Positions 8,533 through 17,539 are shown, counted from the first letter of the stretch. The stretch is DNA of 26,645 nt from Pseudomonadota bacterium (GCA_021795255.1 JAJYPQ010000011.1:1-26645), one strand, 5' to 3'. The notes: generated by a model from the sequence alone, not told the origin. Program-made: numbers and translations.

Positions 8533-11500
8533 TTATTCGGACTGCGGCACGGGCGCGATCAAGGCCCGGGGCCGCAAACGATCGAGCGCCACATAGATGA
8601 CGGGCGTCGTGAATAATGTGAGCAGCTGGCTTACGAGCAGGCCGCCAATGATAGTAATGCCGAGCGGTATGCGAAGCTCGGATCCCGCACCGCCCTCCAA
8701 AACCAATGGCACGGCACCAAACAAGGCCGCAATCGTCGTCATCATGATCGGCCGAAAACGCAAAAGACACGCCTCCTGTATGGCCGCCTCCGCCGACAGA
8801 CCCCGCGATCGCTCCGCCTCAATGGCAAAATCCACCATAATGATGCCGTTTTTCTTGACGATACCCATGAGTAGCACGATGCCGACCAAGGTCACGATCG
8901 TAAACTGCGTGCCTGTCACCATAAGGGCCAGCAATGCGCCTATCCCCGCTGATGGCAGAGTTGATAAAATAGTGATGGGGTGGATAGTGCTCTCGTATAG
9001 CACGCCAAGGACGATGTAGATGACAATGAGTGTCAGCGCGATCAACAATGGCTCTTTAGCGAGCGACGATTGGAACTGAGCGGCAGCACCCGAGAAGGTG
9101 CCACTGATCGCAGACGGCATTCCAAGCGCCCGCTGGGCATCGGCGATAGCGCGCTCGGCCTGACCCAGTGATACGCCCGGGGCCAGATTGAAACTCAAAG
9201 TCACGGACGGGAATTGATCTTCGCGTGTTATAGCAAGCCTTGCGTACCGCTGCTTGATGGTAGCCACTTCGTAAAGCGGAATCTGCGTACCGTTATTCCC
9301 GGGCACATAAAGCGCCGCAAGCGACGCCGGGGAGATTTTGGCTTCCGGGTTGACTTGTAGCACGACCCGATACTGGCTGTTTTGCGTATAGATCGTTGAA
9401 ACCTGACGCTGTCCATAGGCGTCATACAGCACATTCTCGATGGCCTGCATCGTCACACCGAGACGACCGGCGGTGGCGCGGTCGACGTCGATATAAGTCT
9501 CATTGCCGCGGTCCTGCTGGTTGCTCGCGACATCGCGCAATTGCCGCAATGACATGAGCCGTGCGTCCAGGCGCGTCGTCCAACGATCGAGCTGCAAGCG
9601 ATTGGTATCGACTAGTGTGTACTGGTACAAAGTGGGCGATACGCGCGACGACAAGGTGATGTCCTGCACGGGCTGCATATACACCGTCAGTCCGGGAATT
9701 TGACTGATACGGCGCTGCAGATCGGACATGACGGTCGCAATCGGCGGCCGCTTGCCGATCGGCTTTAATATAATCGTCAGCCGCCCGGTATTAGGTGTGG
9801 GGTTGGTGATACCAGCGCCCAACAATGATGTGACGCCGGCTACGGCCGAATCGCGACGGATGGCGGCAACGGCTTGTGCCTGCAGCCCCTCCAGGGCTGG
9901 CAGTGAGATGCTAGGACGTGCGCGGGTCACCGCTACGATCTCGCCTGTATCCTCTTGCGGCAACAGACCTTTCGGTATGGCGAGATACAGCGCCACCGTA
10001 CCGAGAACGGTCGCCAGAAACAACCACAAAAACCACGATTGATGCCGAAGCGTCCACGCCAGTCCACGCTGATAGGCATTACGCAATCGCGCCACTTGTG
10101 ACTCGATCATATGCGCGGTGCGCCCGGAACCCGAGGTGTTCACCGGACGCAACAGACGCCCGCACATCATCGGCGTAAGAGTCAAGGAAACAATTGCCGA
10201 AACACTCACGGCGATCGCTAAGGTCACGGCAAATTCGCTGAACAAAAGCCCGATGACGCCCGGCATGAACAGTAACGGAATAAATACCGCCACAAGGGAT
10301 ATCGTCAGTGAGACGATGGTAAAACCGATCTGTTGCGCACCCTGATACGCCGCTGTCAGTGGCGGCACGCCCGATTCGATAAACCGGACGATATTCTCAA
10401 TCATCACGATCGCATCATCGACAACGAACCCGGCGGCCACCGTGAGGGCCATCAGCGACAGATTGTCGAGACTAAAGCCCAGCTCATTCATGACGGCAAA
10501 CGTGCCGATCAGAGACAACGGCAAGGCAACCGCTGGGATAATCATTGCCCGCAGCGTCGGCAAAAATAGAAATATGGCCAGAATAACCAGCATTGCCGAG
10601 GTCAGGAGGGTCAGCTTGACATCACGGACGGAGGCCTTGATGGTAGCGGTGCGGTTAGCCACCACATGCAGATGAACATCGGCGGGCAACGCATGCGTGA
10701 GCGCCGGCAATGCGCGAAGAATCCCTGCAACCGTGCCGACAATGTTGGCATCCGGCTCGCGCTGTATGTCAAGAATGACGGCCGGGTGCCCATTGTAGCT
10801 CGCGTCCACGGCATCATTGACCATGCCGGGGACAACACTACCGACATTCGCCAACCGTACGGGCGCGCCGTTGTGGTAAGCGATTATGATCCGCCGATAG
10901 CTGCTGGCGCTGACCAGTTGATCGTTGGCGCCCAGGGAAAACGCCTGCGCCGCGCCATTGAAGCCGCCTTTGGGCCCGTTCTGGTTCGCATTGGCGATGG
11001 CAGTGCGCACATCCTCCAACGACAGCCCGTAGGCCGCAAGCCGCGTGGGATCGATGCGGACGCGCACCGCCCGCTCCAGCCCCCCTGCGACCGTCACCTT
11101 GCCTACGCCCGTGATCTCGCTCAACCGTGGCAGCATGACGGTATCGGCGGCATTGGCCACGTCATATAAGGGTATAGCATGCGACGTCAGTGCAAGGATC
11201 AGAATCGGCGCGTCGGCGGGATTGACCTTCGTATAGACCGGCGGATAGGGAAGATTGGGTGGCAAGGTTCCGGCGGCGGCATTGATCGCCGCCTGCACAT
11301 CCTGGGCCGCTGCGTCCAGCGACTTATGCAGTGAAAACCGTAAGGTAATGGCGCTGGTGCCTTCCGAGCTGATCGAGCTCATGGCGTCGAGCCCGGCGAT
11401 CTCCCCAAACTGGCGCTCAAGAGGCGCCGTAAGAAGTTTTGAAACGGTATCCGGACTGGCGCCTGGGAGCTTAGTGGTAACCAGAATGGTTGGGAAATTG

Positions 11501-11619
11501 ACCTCCGGAAGCGACGAGACCGGCAACGCCTCATACCCCAACAGACCTACCAGTAGCAGCGCCACCGCCAGCAAAGACGTGGCGATCGGCCGGCTGATAA
11601 ACGGTGCGGAGATACTCAT
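8533..11619 (-). CDS. mdtB: RND multidrug efflux pump subunit, MdtB-like
   Basis: A 1028-residue RND transporter. Opening segments (FISRPIATSLL, ALPVSSLPEVNFPTI, PGASPDTV, TAPLERQFGEI) follow the E. coli MdtB pattern closely. D401/D402 in GFVVDDAIVM, GIVKKNGIIMVDFA and RPIMMTT supply the proton-relay residues. Its start is 23 nt after the fusion-protein stop and it ends 3 nt before the second pump gene, so the two pump subunits are surely co-transcribed. There is no strong Shine-Dalgarno in front of the ATG. It is distinct from its neighbour throughout, so this is an old duplication of the heterotrimer type and not a recent tandem copy. Function is established for the family; the specific substrate here is unknown. 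Confidence 0.92.
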   Translation of the reverse strand: MSISAPFISRPIATSLLAVALLLVGLLGYEALPVSSLPEVNFPTILVTTKLPGASPDTVSKLLTAPLERQFGEIAGLDAMSSISSEGTSAITLRFSLHKSLDAAAQDVQAAINAAAGTLPPNLPYPPVYTKVNPADAPILILALTSHAIPLYDVANAADTVMLPRLSEITGVGKVTVAGGLERAVRVRIDPTRLAAYGLSLEDVRTAIANANQNGPKGGFNGAAQAFSLGANDQLVSASSYRRIIIAYHNGAPVRLANVGSVVPGMVNDAVDASYNGHPAVILDIQREPDANIVGTVAGILRALPALTHALPADVHLHVVANRTATIKASVRDVKLTLLTSAMLVILAIFLFLPTLRAMIIPAVALPLSLIGTFAVMNELGFSLDNLSLMALTVAAGFVVDDAIVMIENIVRFIESGVPPLTAAYQGAQQIGFTIVSLTISLVAVFIPLLFMPGVIGLLFSEFAVTLAIAVSVSAIVSLTLTPMMCGRLLRPVNTSGSGRTAHMIESQVARLRNAYQRGLAWTLRHQSWFLWLFLATVLGTVALYLAIPKGLLPQEDTGEIVAVTRARPSISLPALEGLQAQAVAAIRRDSAVAGVTSLLGAGITNPTPNTGRLTIILKPIGKRPPIATVMSDLQRRISQIPGLTVYMQPVQDITLSSRVSPTLYQYTLVDTNRLQLDRWTTRLDARLMSLRQLRDVASNQQDRGNETYIDVDRATAGRLGVTMQAIENVLYDAYGQRQVSTIYTQNSQYRVVLQVNPEAKISPASLAALYVPGNNGTQIPLYEVATIKQRYARLAITREDQFPSVTLSFNLAPGVSLGQAERAIADAQRALGMPSAISGTFSGAAAQFQSSLAKEPLLIALTLIVIYIVLGVLYESTIHPITILSTLPSAGIGALLALMVTGTQFTIVTLVGIVLLMGIVKKNGIIMVDFAIEAERSRGLSAEAAIQEACLLRFRPIMMTTIAALFGAVPLVLEGGAGSELRIPLGITIIGGLLVSQLLTLFTTPVIYVALDRLRPRALIAPVPQSE

Positions 11620-11642
11620 AGACGCTTAAGCCCGCCGCAACA

Positions 11643-12899
11643 TCAGCGGCCAAAACGCGATGGTGGCGACGCCGGCCGGCTCGATAGTGACGGCGTGCGA
11701 GCCGGCGGCACAATACGCACGATGGCGCCATCGTGCAGGCGCGATCCACCCGCGGTGACGACACGGTCGCCGACGACAAGCCCGGCGCGGATGACATCGA
11801 CGCTGGCACTGCTGTAACCAAGCGTTACCGGGCGCTCGATCACCTTGTAGATCCGTGCCGCTGCAGGCCGCTTTCCGGTCTGGTGGCGTGGGACGCCGCC
11901 GTGGGTAACTGGGGGGCTTGCGGCACGCGTTACGAGATAAACAAAGGGGCCCGTGGGACCTTGCCGCACTGCCACTGACGGCACTACGATGGCACCGTGG
12001 TCTGTACGCACCTTAAGGCGGACATTGACAAACGCCCCCGGCCACAACGTTAATGCCGGATTGGGGAAGCGTGCCTTCAAAGTCAGGGTTCCAGTGCTAG
12101 CGCTAATCTGATTGTCCAGTACCGCAAGGACGCCATGATCAATCACCGCAGATGGCGCGCCGGTGCCGCCCGTGGTGACCAATACCCGCGGCAATTGACT
12201 GTGCAACGCCTGCTGTACCTCTGATAGATTCTGCTGCGGCAGGCTGAAAACGACATAGATCGGCCGTAATGTGGTAATAAGCACAATGCCATTGGCAAGC
12301 CCCGGGCTCACGATATTGCCGGCATCCACCTGCAGAATACCGGTCCGCCCGCTGATTGGAGCCCGAATGGCGGTATAGCTGAGATTGGTCTGCGCACTTT
12401 CGACTCCGGCCTCGTCTTGCTTAACAATGGCCGCATCCTCGGCTACCGCCGCTGCCTGGTCTGTGGTCTGTTGCTCCGAAGCGTAATGTTTCTTCACTAG
12501 CATTTCATAGCGCCGCAAATTCACACGCGCCTCTGCCAGCACCGCCTGATCTTGGGCAAGCTTGGCCAGCGCCTGGTTTAGTGTGGCTTGGTAAGGACGC
12601 GGATCTATTCGTGCCAATAGCTGGCCTTTCGTGACATTCTGTCCTTCGTGGAAATCCACAAAGATCATCGGTCCACTGATCATGGGTTGCACAACGACGC
12701 TGCGATAGGCTTGAACCGTACCCAGGGCCTTTAGGTAAATCGGGACATTGCGGCGAACGGCATCGGCTACCGTAATGGGAATGGGGACACCAGTGAATGC
12801 CGCCCGGCGGACATGGCTAGGCGCGACCAGACGATAAAAAACAATCCCGACCAACAGGATGATGACCGCCACTAGCAACAGCCGTCGTTTATGACGCAT
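11643..12899 (-). CDS. mdtA: Membrane-fusion (periplasmic adaptor) protein, MdtA-like
   Basis: A 418-residue HlyD/MdtA-type adaptor. A single N-terminal membrane anchor (about residues 5-23) is followed by the split lipoyl/biotinyl domain (GTVQAYRSVVV and VDFHEGQNVTKGQ, returning at APISGRTGI and VDAGNIV). A helical hairpin lies between about residues 105 and 170. The beta-barrel region contains LDNQISASTGTLTLKARF, nearly the MdtA consensus, and the membrane-proximal domain ends near DRVVTAGGSRL. The stretch around TGKRPAAAR (about residues 340-350) and the Ser/Pro-rich tail are local additions. The ATG at 12899 overlaps the outer-membrane-factor gene by 11 nt. It joins the RND trimer to the outer-membrane channel encoded upstream. 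Confidence 0.93.
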   Translation of the reverse strand: MRHKRRLLLVAVIILLVGIVFYRLVAPSHVRRAAFTGVPIPITVADAVRRNVPIYLKALGTVQAYRSVVVQPMISGPMIFVDFHEGQNVTKGQLLARIDPRPYQATLNQALAKLAQDQAVLAEARVNLRRYEMLVKKHYASEQQTTDQAAAVAEDAAIVKQDEAGVESAQTNLSYTAIRAPISGRTGILQVDAGNIVSPGLANGIVLITTLRPIYVVFSLPQQNLSEVQQALHSQLPRVLVTTGGTGAPSAVIDHGVLAVLDNQISASTGTLTLKARFPNPALTLWPGAFVNVRLKVRTDHGAIVVPSVAVRQGPTGPFVYLVTRAASPPVTHGGVPRHQTGKRPAAARIYKVIERPVTLGYSSASVDVIRAGLVVGDRVVTAGGSRLHDGAIVRIVPPARTPSLSSRPASPPSRFGR

Positions 12900-14385
12900 G
12901 GGTCAGTTTCACCTTCGCCGGCGGGGCGGAACGCGCACGCCAACCACCGCCCAGCGCTTCGTAGAGATTGATGGCCGCCAAAAACCGTGTGAGCCGTGCC
13001 TGCTCGTAGGTGCTTTCATCACTAAGGAGTGCCTGCTGCGCGGTAATGACCGTACCCACATCGACGATGCCGGCGTTAAGCTGCGCCTTGACCGCATCTA
13101 GCGCCTCACGGGCCCGCTCGACCGCAATCCATTCCTCATGTTCCTGGTCGGTGGCATAATGCAGCGCCGTCAAGGCGGTCTCGACATTGCTGAAGGCCTG
13201 CACCACGGTTTGCTCGTATCCAATGACATCCTGGCGGTAGGTCGCACGACTAATGGCAAGCTGACCCATCAGCGCCCCACCCTCAAATATCGGCTGGCTG
13301 ATAGACGCGGCGGCATTAAGCAGAAGCGAACCCGGAGCCAGCAAGGCATCGAGCGCTGTACTTTGCCAACCCGCGGAGCCCGTGAGGCTGATGCTTGGGA
13401 AAAAGTCGGCGATGGCAGCGCGCACGTTGGCGTTGGCGGCGATGAGATTGGCCCGTGCCTGGGCGATATCCGGACGACGCGTCAGCAGCGCGGAAGGCAG
13501 GCCTGGCCGCAGCGGCGGAACGTGAAGCGTATTGAGGGTGCCTGGTGGCACCGTGACGAGCTCCGGGGGTTTGCCGACGAGGATGCCAAGACCGATCATT
13601 TCCTGGTGCAGCTGCGACTGCAAATTGGGAATCGTCGCCCGTTCGGCGGCTACCAGTGCCGCCTGTTGCGCCACGGCCACGGCGTCGGTCGTCCCAGCCG
13701 CCAGCTCGGCACGCAGTTGCGCAAGCAGACTTTGCGCTGCGGTAAGATTCTGCCGGGCAATCGCCAGCTGATCGCGATCAGCCAGGATCTGAAACCAAGT
13801 GGTTGCGACGGCACTAATGGCCGTCAGGGCGACGGTGTCGCGGTTGAAGCGCGAGGCCGCGGCATCGGCCTCGGCGGCGCGCAACGCATCGCGGTTCCTG
13901 CCCCAGAAATCGAGTTCATAAGAAACTTGCAAGGACGCGGCAAATTGCTGGGTGTCAAAGGCGCGGCTGGTAGTCGGCACCAAACCGTTGTTGCCGCCGG
14001 CATTCCCCCCCGTGCGTTGGCGGCTGGCGCTGGCGGCCCCGCTTATGCTCGGCAGCAGCGGGGCGCCGGCAACCTCGACTTGCGCATTAGCTGCCTGCAG
14101 CTCGGCCACCGCAATACGGATACTGAAATTATGAACCTCAGCCTCGGCAATCAGTCGGTCGAGTTCCGGGGAACCAAATCCCCGCCACCAGGTTCGATCG
14201 GGCCATGCCGGCGGTGCATTTTGGGGCGCCGCGGTAAAGTGGCCTGGCACCACCAGTCGGGGCGCTGCGAATCGCGGCCCGACCGCGCACGCCGACAGCG
14301 CCAGCGGCAAAAGTCCCGCCGCCAGAAACAAACGCCGCGGACGACCGCTTGCGTGGAACAAAGCCCATGCCGACACGCGCTGCAT
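12889..14385 (-). CDS. Outer-membrane factor lipoprotein (NodT/OprM family) of the efflux system
   Basis: A TolC-like channel of the RND lipoprotein group. A signal peptide with lipobox LALSAC (mature Cys followed by AVGPRF) is followed by WWRGFGSPELDRLI, the usual start of the mature domain. Two OEP repeats then follow, with ISAVATTWF in the first and RRPDIAQARANLIAANANV in the second. It ends with KAQLNAGIVDVGTV and an aromatic-poor tail. I chose ATG 14385, giving 498 residues with a conventional signal peptide. A GTG at 14430 would add 15 arginine-rich residues. Neither has a clear Shine-Dalgarno. It is the first gene of the pump operon, unlike E. coli mdtABC, which relies on the unlinked tolC. 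Confidence 0.9.
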   Translation of the reverse strand: MQRVSAWALFHASGRPRRLFLAAGLLPLALSACAVGPRFAAPRLVVPGHFTAAPQNAPPAWPDRTWWRGFGSPELDRLIAEAEVHNFSIRIAVAELQAANAQVEVAGAPLLPSISGAASASRQRTGGNAGGNNGLVPTTSRAFDTQQFAASLQVSYELDFWGRNRDALRAAEADAAASRFNRDTVALTAISAVATTWFQILADRDQLAIARQNLTAAQSLLAQLRAELAAGTTDAVAVAQQAALVAAERATIPNLQSQLHQEMIGLGILVGKPPELVTVPPGTLNTLHVPPLRPGLPSALLTRRPDIAQARANLIAANANVRAAIADFFPSISLTGSAGWQSTALDALLAPGSLLLNAAASISQPIFEGGALMGQLAISRATYRQDVIGYEQTVVQAFSNVETALTALHYATDQEHEEWIAVERAREALDAVKAQLNAGIVDVGTVITAQQALLSDESTYEQARLTRFLAAINLYEALGGGWRARSAPPAKVKLTHAS

Positions 14386-14694
14386 GCTCAGCAATCGAAT
14401 ACAACGAAAGCGCGGCCGCCGCCGCCACACACTTGGACATGCGCGGCGGTACCGGCGGCACCCATCTTGCCGTTATAAGCCTGGCGACGCCCGGAGACCG
14501 GCGATGGAAGTAGCGGCATAGGATGGTCCCAAACAACCTTCCCCATATTTACCACCGGCATGATGACCACTGCCCCTTGACTTACGTTGGCCAACCGCGA
14601 TGCCGCCGCTGGCGTCAATCACGGGATAAAAACCGTGCGCACTCCCGGCAATGGATGGGCGCAGACCGCCAGAGCCAACGGCTACACCCATGCC
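14386..14694 (-). other. Putative 5' leader of the efflux operon
   Basis: About 300 nt between the probable promoter and the first gene. Short frames exist on both strands (minus 14388-14618 and 14473-14751) but none is recognisable or preceded by a strong ribosome site. If the promoter at 14695-14723 is right, this is a long untranslated leader. I see no known riboswitch. Confidence 0.35.
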
Positions 14695-14723
14695 ACTATA
14701 GCGATGGCGGGGCGACACGGAAA
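14695..14723 (-). promoter_or_regulatory. Candidate promoter of the efflux operon
   Basis: On the minus strand, TTTCCG (14718-14723) and TATAGT (14695-14700) are separated by 17 nt. The -10 is strong (5 of 6 consensus) and the -35 weak (3 of 6), the sort of promoter that is often controlled by a regulator. It lies about 300 nt before the outer-membrane-factor start. Confidence 0.4.
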
Positions 14724-14739
14724 CCTCACAGATGTGAGG
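14724..14739. promoter_or_regulatory. Palindrome next to the -35, possible operator
   Basis: CCTCACA-GA-TGTGAGG: perfect 7-nt arms with a 2-nt centre, directly abutting the candidate -35 of the efflux operon. Size and position fit a dimeric repressor or activator site. No local regulator gene of the TetR, MarR or LysR type is found beside the operon. It could also be a small RNA hairpin. Confidence 0.45.
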
Positions 14740-15099
14740 AATCGTTACCAATGACAGCCGCCGCCATGCCCATTATCTACCCGCTGGCGCCCGCCCCGAT
14801 AGATGAGCGCCGTCAGACCGATCGTGCCGTGCCCACTTGCTTACGCGTACGCCGACGCCTTCATGTGTACACCCAGACCAAGGGCCTCGAGGGAGAATTC
14901 CGCCGGCTTCCTTGCGCATCCGCGGCTAGCGCGGCCGGTGTCGACTACCGGTGAGGCCCAAGCGTAATCTCATCGGCCGGTTCCATGACCTAGCGACCCG
15001 GAAGGGCCAATAAACCGGCGAGGACAACGCCGTTAACGCCAGCCGATATGTGCGCCGTCGTCGTGCCGGCCACCGTCTGGCTCAAAACCCAAAAACGCG
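14740..15099. other. Intergenic region between efflux and ABC exporter operons
   Basis: About 360 nt. A plus-strand frame starting at ATG 14751, with an AGGA 11 nt upstream, runs to 14954 (67 codons), but the product is basic, without recognisable domain, and not convincing. No terminator-like hairpin with a T-run follows the permease gene on the minus strand. Confidence 0.4.
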
Positions 15100-15846
15100 T
15101 TAGAGCTCTATCCTCGCGAATACATAACTTGCCACTGCAATCAGCAGCGCCGCAATCGCCATGAGAATCACGAGATCTGCGCCCACGCCAGCCATAACAG
15201 CCGGTCCCAGAGCATTGCGCAGACCATCGACACCATAAGTCACGGGATCGACTTGCATGGCCAGCATCAGTGGCCGCGGTAGTCCGGCCATTGGAAATAG
15301 TGCCCCTGATAGAAAAAATAGCGGCATGACCAAAAAATTCATAATCAGGGGAAAGGCCTGCATGTCATCTAGCATCGACCCAATCGCCGTACCGATGGCC
15401 GCAAACAATACCGCGCTCACAAACATGACAAGAAACGCGACCGGAAGCCAGGCGGGGGCCATAATCCGAAAGCCGGCGACAAGACAGATCGCGAGCACGA
15501 TCAAGCCCTGGATAAAGGCCACAATGGCGCCGCCGAGCGTGCGTCCCAAGGCGATATTGAGCCGCGAGACCGGCGCCACCAAGGTCTCTTTCAAAAAACC
15601 GAACTGCCGATCCCAGATGATTTCGATGCCCGAAAATACCGCTGTGAACAAAATGGCCATAATGACGATACCGGGGGCTAGAAACTGAATGTAGTTGCCG
15701 CCGCCGGCCTTCCGGAAGATGGGACCAAAACCAAACCCCATGGCAAGCAAAAACAGAAGCGGCTGGCCAAGCGAACCAATGATCCGCGCCCGGGCCCGCA
15801 AATAGCGTTTCATTTGCCGCAGACATAAGATGTAGATCACCCTCAT
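15100..15846 (-). CDS. ABC-2 type exporter permease (DrrB-like)
   Basis: A 248-residue integral membrane protein with about six hydrophobic segments. It contains the ABC-2 signature region MPLFFLSGALFPM near residues 175-190, followed by LPRPLMLAMQVDPVTYGVDG, which is characteristic of DrrB/YadH-type permeases. RQFGFLKETLVAPVSR (about residues 80-95) is another family landmark. The ATG overlaps the ATPase stop by 4 nt (ATGA), so the two are translationally coupled and form one transporter. Families of this kind export drugs, lipids or polysaccharide precursors; the substrate is unknown. It lies upstream of the RND efflux operon on the same strand, but 670 nt separate them and separate transcription is likely. 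Confidence 0.92.
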   Translation of the reverse strand: MRVIYILCLRQMKRYLRARARIIGSLGQPLLFLLAMGFGFGPIFRKAGGGNYIQFLAPGIVIMAILFTAVFSGIEIIWDRQFGFLKETLVAPVSRLNIALGRTLGGAIVAFIQGLIVLAICLVAGFRIMAPAWLPVAFLVMFVSAVLFAAIGTAIGSMLDDMQAFPLIMNFLVMPLFFLSGALFPMAGLPRPLMLAMQVDPVTYGVDGLRNALGPAVMAGVGADLVILMAIAALLIAVASYVFARIEL

Positions 15847-16730
15847 CGGCGTCCCCAGGTCTTGCCGAGCGTCCTCATACGATCGACCGAGGACGCGGTC
15901 TCCATGCGCATCGCCTCACCGGTCAGTCCGATAAAGGCATCCTCGAGAGTCACGGACTGTGTCTGTGCCTTGATCGCGTCTGGGGTACCCCGTGCGACAA
16001 TCCGCCCATGATCGATGATGGCCACCTCGCCGGCCACGCGGTCGGCCTCATCCATGTAGTGAGTAGTGAAAAACACCGTAACATGGCGTTCCTGATTCAG
16101 GGTCTGGATATATTGCCATATGTGGTTGCGAGTCTGGGGATCGAGGCCGATGGTCGGCTCGTCAAGAAAAACAATGGCGGGCTCATGCAACAGCGCACGG
16201 GCAATCTCCAGCCGACGCTTCATCCCCCCGGAGAAATTCTTTACCAATTCTTGGCGCCGATCCCACAGTTCGACCAAATTCAGCAATTCCGCCATCCGCC
16301 GCTTCCGCGCGGTCGACGCAATCCCGTACAAAACCCCGTGTAGCTCGAGGTTCTCGAGCGCCGTCAGTTCGGAATCGAGACTCGGGTCCTGAAACACGAT
16401 ACCAAACGAACGGCGCACATCCCGCTGCTGGCGTAATGGATCATACCCATTGATACGGATCGCACCGCTTGTCGGCTTCAGTACTGTCGTGAGCATTTTG
16501 ATGATAGTGGTCTTGCCGGCACCGTTAGGACCAAGAAATCCAAATATGGCCCCCGCAGGCACCGCAAAAGATACGCCGCTCACAGCCGCAAAATCCCCAT
16601 ACTTCTTGACAAGATCTCGGACATCGATGATCGGATCTGCAACCGGCCCTGAACTTGCCCCCGTCACGGCGTCCGCCCCTGAAAGGATAGCGTCATCGCC
16701 AACTTGACGCCCTGTGACTGCTGCAAACAT
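15843..16730 (-). CDS. ABC exporter ATP-binding protein (DrrA-like)
   Basis: A 295-residue cytoplasmic ATPase. Walker A is GPNGAGKTT, the Q-loop region is FGIVFQDPSLD, the signature is NFSGGMKRRLEIARAL, Walker B is IVFLDEPTIGLDP, and the switch histidine is in FFTTHYMDEADR. The order and the MKRR signature variant match the DrrA/NodI daunorubicin-resistance group. The first 30 or so residues before DPIIDVRDLVKKYG are not conserved, so translation may start further in. The ATG at 16730 has a purine-rich AAAGGCGGG about 10-20 nt upstream. It partners the permease encoded immediately downstream with a 4-nt overlap. Confidence 0.92.
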   Translation of the reverse strand: MFAAVTGRQVGDDAILSGADAVTGASSGPVADPIIDVRDLVKKYGDFAAVSGVSFAVPAGAIFGFLGPNGAGKTTIIKMLTTVLKPTSGAIRINGYDPLRQQRDVRRSFGIVFQDPSLDSELTALENLELHGVLYGIASTARKRRMAELLNLVELWDRRQELVKNFSGGMKRRLEIARALLHEPAIVFLDEPTIGLDPQTRNHIWQYIQTLNQERHVTVFFTTHYMDEADRVAGEVAIIDHGRIVARGTPDAIKAQTQSVTLEDAFIGLTGEAMRMETASSVDRMRTLGKTWGRR

Positions 16731-17281
16731 CGGCCCGCCGCCCGCCTTTCTTGTCCCGAATACCTAATATCCGTCGCCACCCCTGGCAGCCAGACCTGCT
16801 CGTTACCCTGTCGATATCCACTTACCATCATGGCCCTCGCTTCCCAATCGCCTGCATCTGGGCTTGCGTTGCGGACTCCCCGCAACATGGTGGGCTTGAT
16901 GTACGGCGCACTGCGGGCACAGACCTCATAACGTTCCGGCACAGAGCAGTCTAGGGCGCCACGGTCCTGCCCGTCAACCTGGCAAGGCGCTCCGGCTATG
17001 GACCAGTAAATCCCTGAAACCCCTCAAAGCCAATCCAACCCTGGAAAGATGTTCAACCATTACAGCGGTGTGGTAACCGCGCCCCCAAGGCCCATTGAGC
17101 TTTATTCTCGCCTCGCTCAAAGCCATGGCTCGCAAAGAGTTGGGCGCGTGCAGGCAGCCGATTGCAACGGCGCGTTACATTCTCCGATGAACACATACCC
17201 ACCAAAATATTTGGCAGCACGGGCCTGTCGTACGCATACAAAGATTGCGTAATACATTGGCCTATCATTGTCATGATGTAA

Positions 17282-17356
17282 TGAACTTTCCCACCGCTTA
17301 AAGCCGCTTACGCGGTGGTAGCGGGGGTTTCTCCCCTCACGAAGAGGGCTTCCTGG
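17282..17356 (-). mobile_element. Possible IS200/IS605-type right end with tnpB tail remnant
   Basis: Read on the minus strand: CCCTC-TTCGT-GAGGG, then GGGG-AGAAA-CCCC, then a hairpin with CCACCGC/GCGGTGG arms (17291-17297 and 17312-17318), ending GGGAAAGTTCA. A minus-strand frame through it ends at 17308-17310 with NQEALFVRGETPATTA, which resembles the tails of IS1341/TnpB proteins. Stacked hairpins overlapping the tnpB 3' end and closing with TTCA are what the omega-RNA and right end of IS605-family elements look like. No tnpA or intact tnpB is present. The resemblance is from memory and unverified. Confidence 0.33.
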
Positions 17357-17495
17357 TTCGACGTCTTCTCATGATACCGTTTCCGACACCACGACTTACG
17401 ATAGACTCCCCAGGCGGAGATTCGGACCGCACCGGCCCTATACGATATATGACCGCCATTCGTTAAGGCGCAAGGACGGAACACCCATACATCTC

Positions 17496-17539
17496 CCCCT
17501 CCCGGCGCAAGTCCGGTTCGGAACGCGCCTGGGAAGGGG
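17496..17539. repeat. Imperfect long hairpin
   Basis: Arms GGCGC (17504-17508) and GCGCC (17525-17529) are extended outward by CCC/GGG (one bulged T) and CCCC/GGGG (small internal loop). A nested CCG-GTT-CGG lies in the loop. No T-run follows on either strand, so it is not a standard terminator. It may be the second end of a small palindrome-tipped element with 17282-17356. Confidence 0.5.

Noticed and set aside
13138..14478. A 446-codon open frame on the plus strand
   Set aside because: It lies antisense to the outer-membrane-factor gene, whose protein is clearly recognisable; the plus product is basic, lacks any domain and follows the codon bias of the opposite strand.
14388..14618. 76-codon minus-strand frame in the efflux leader
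   Set aside because: No recognisable product and no ribosome site; possibly a leader peptide, but unsupported.
14751..14954. 67-codon plus-strand frame with AGGA upstream, beside the palindrome
   Set aside because: It sits where a divergent regulator might be, but has no helix-turn-helix and an unlikely Arg/Ala/Pro composition; not enough to call a gene.
16664..16942. 92-codon minus-strand frame overlapping the ABC ATPase start
   Set aside because: No family resemblance; overlaps a well-supported gene in another frame.
17496..17539. Hairpin as rho-independent terminator
   Set aside because: No T-run follows the stem on either strand and no gene ends close to it.
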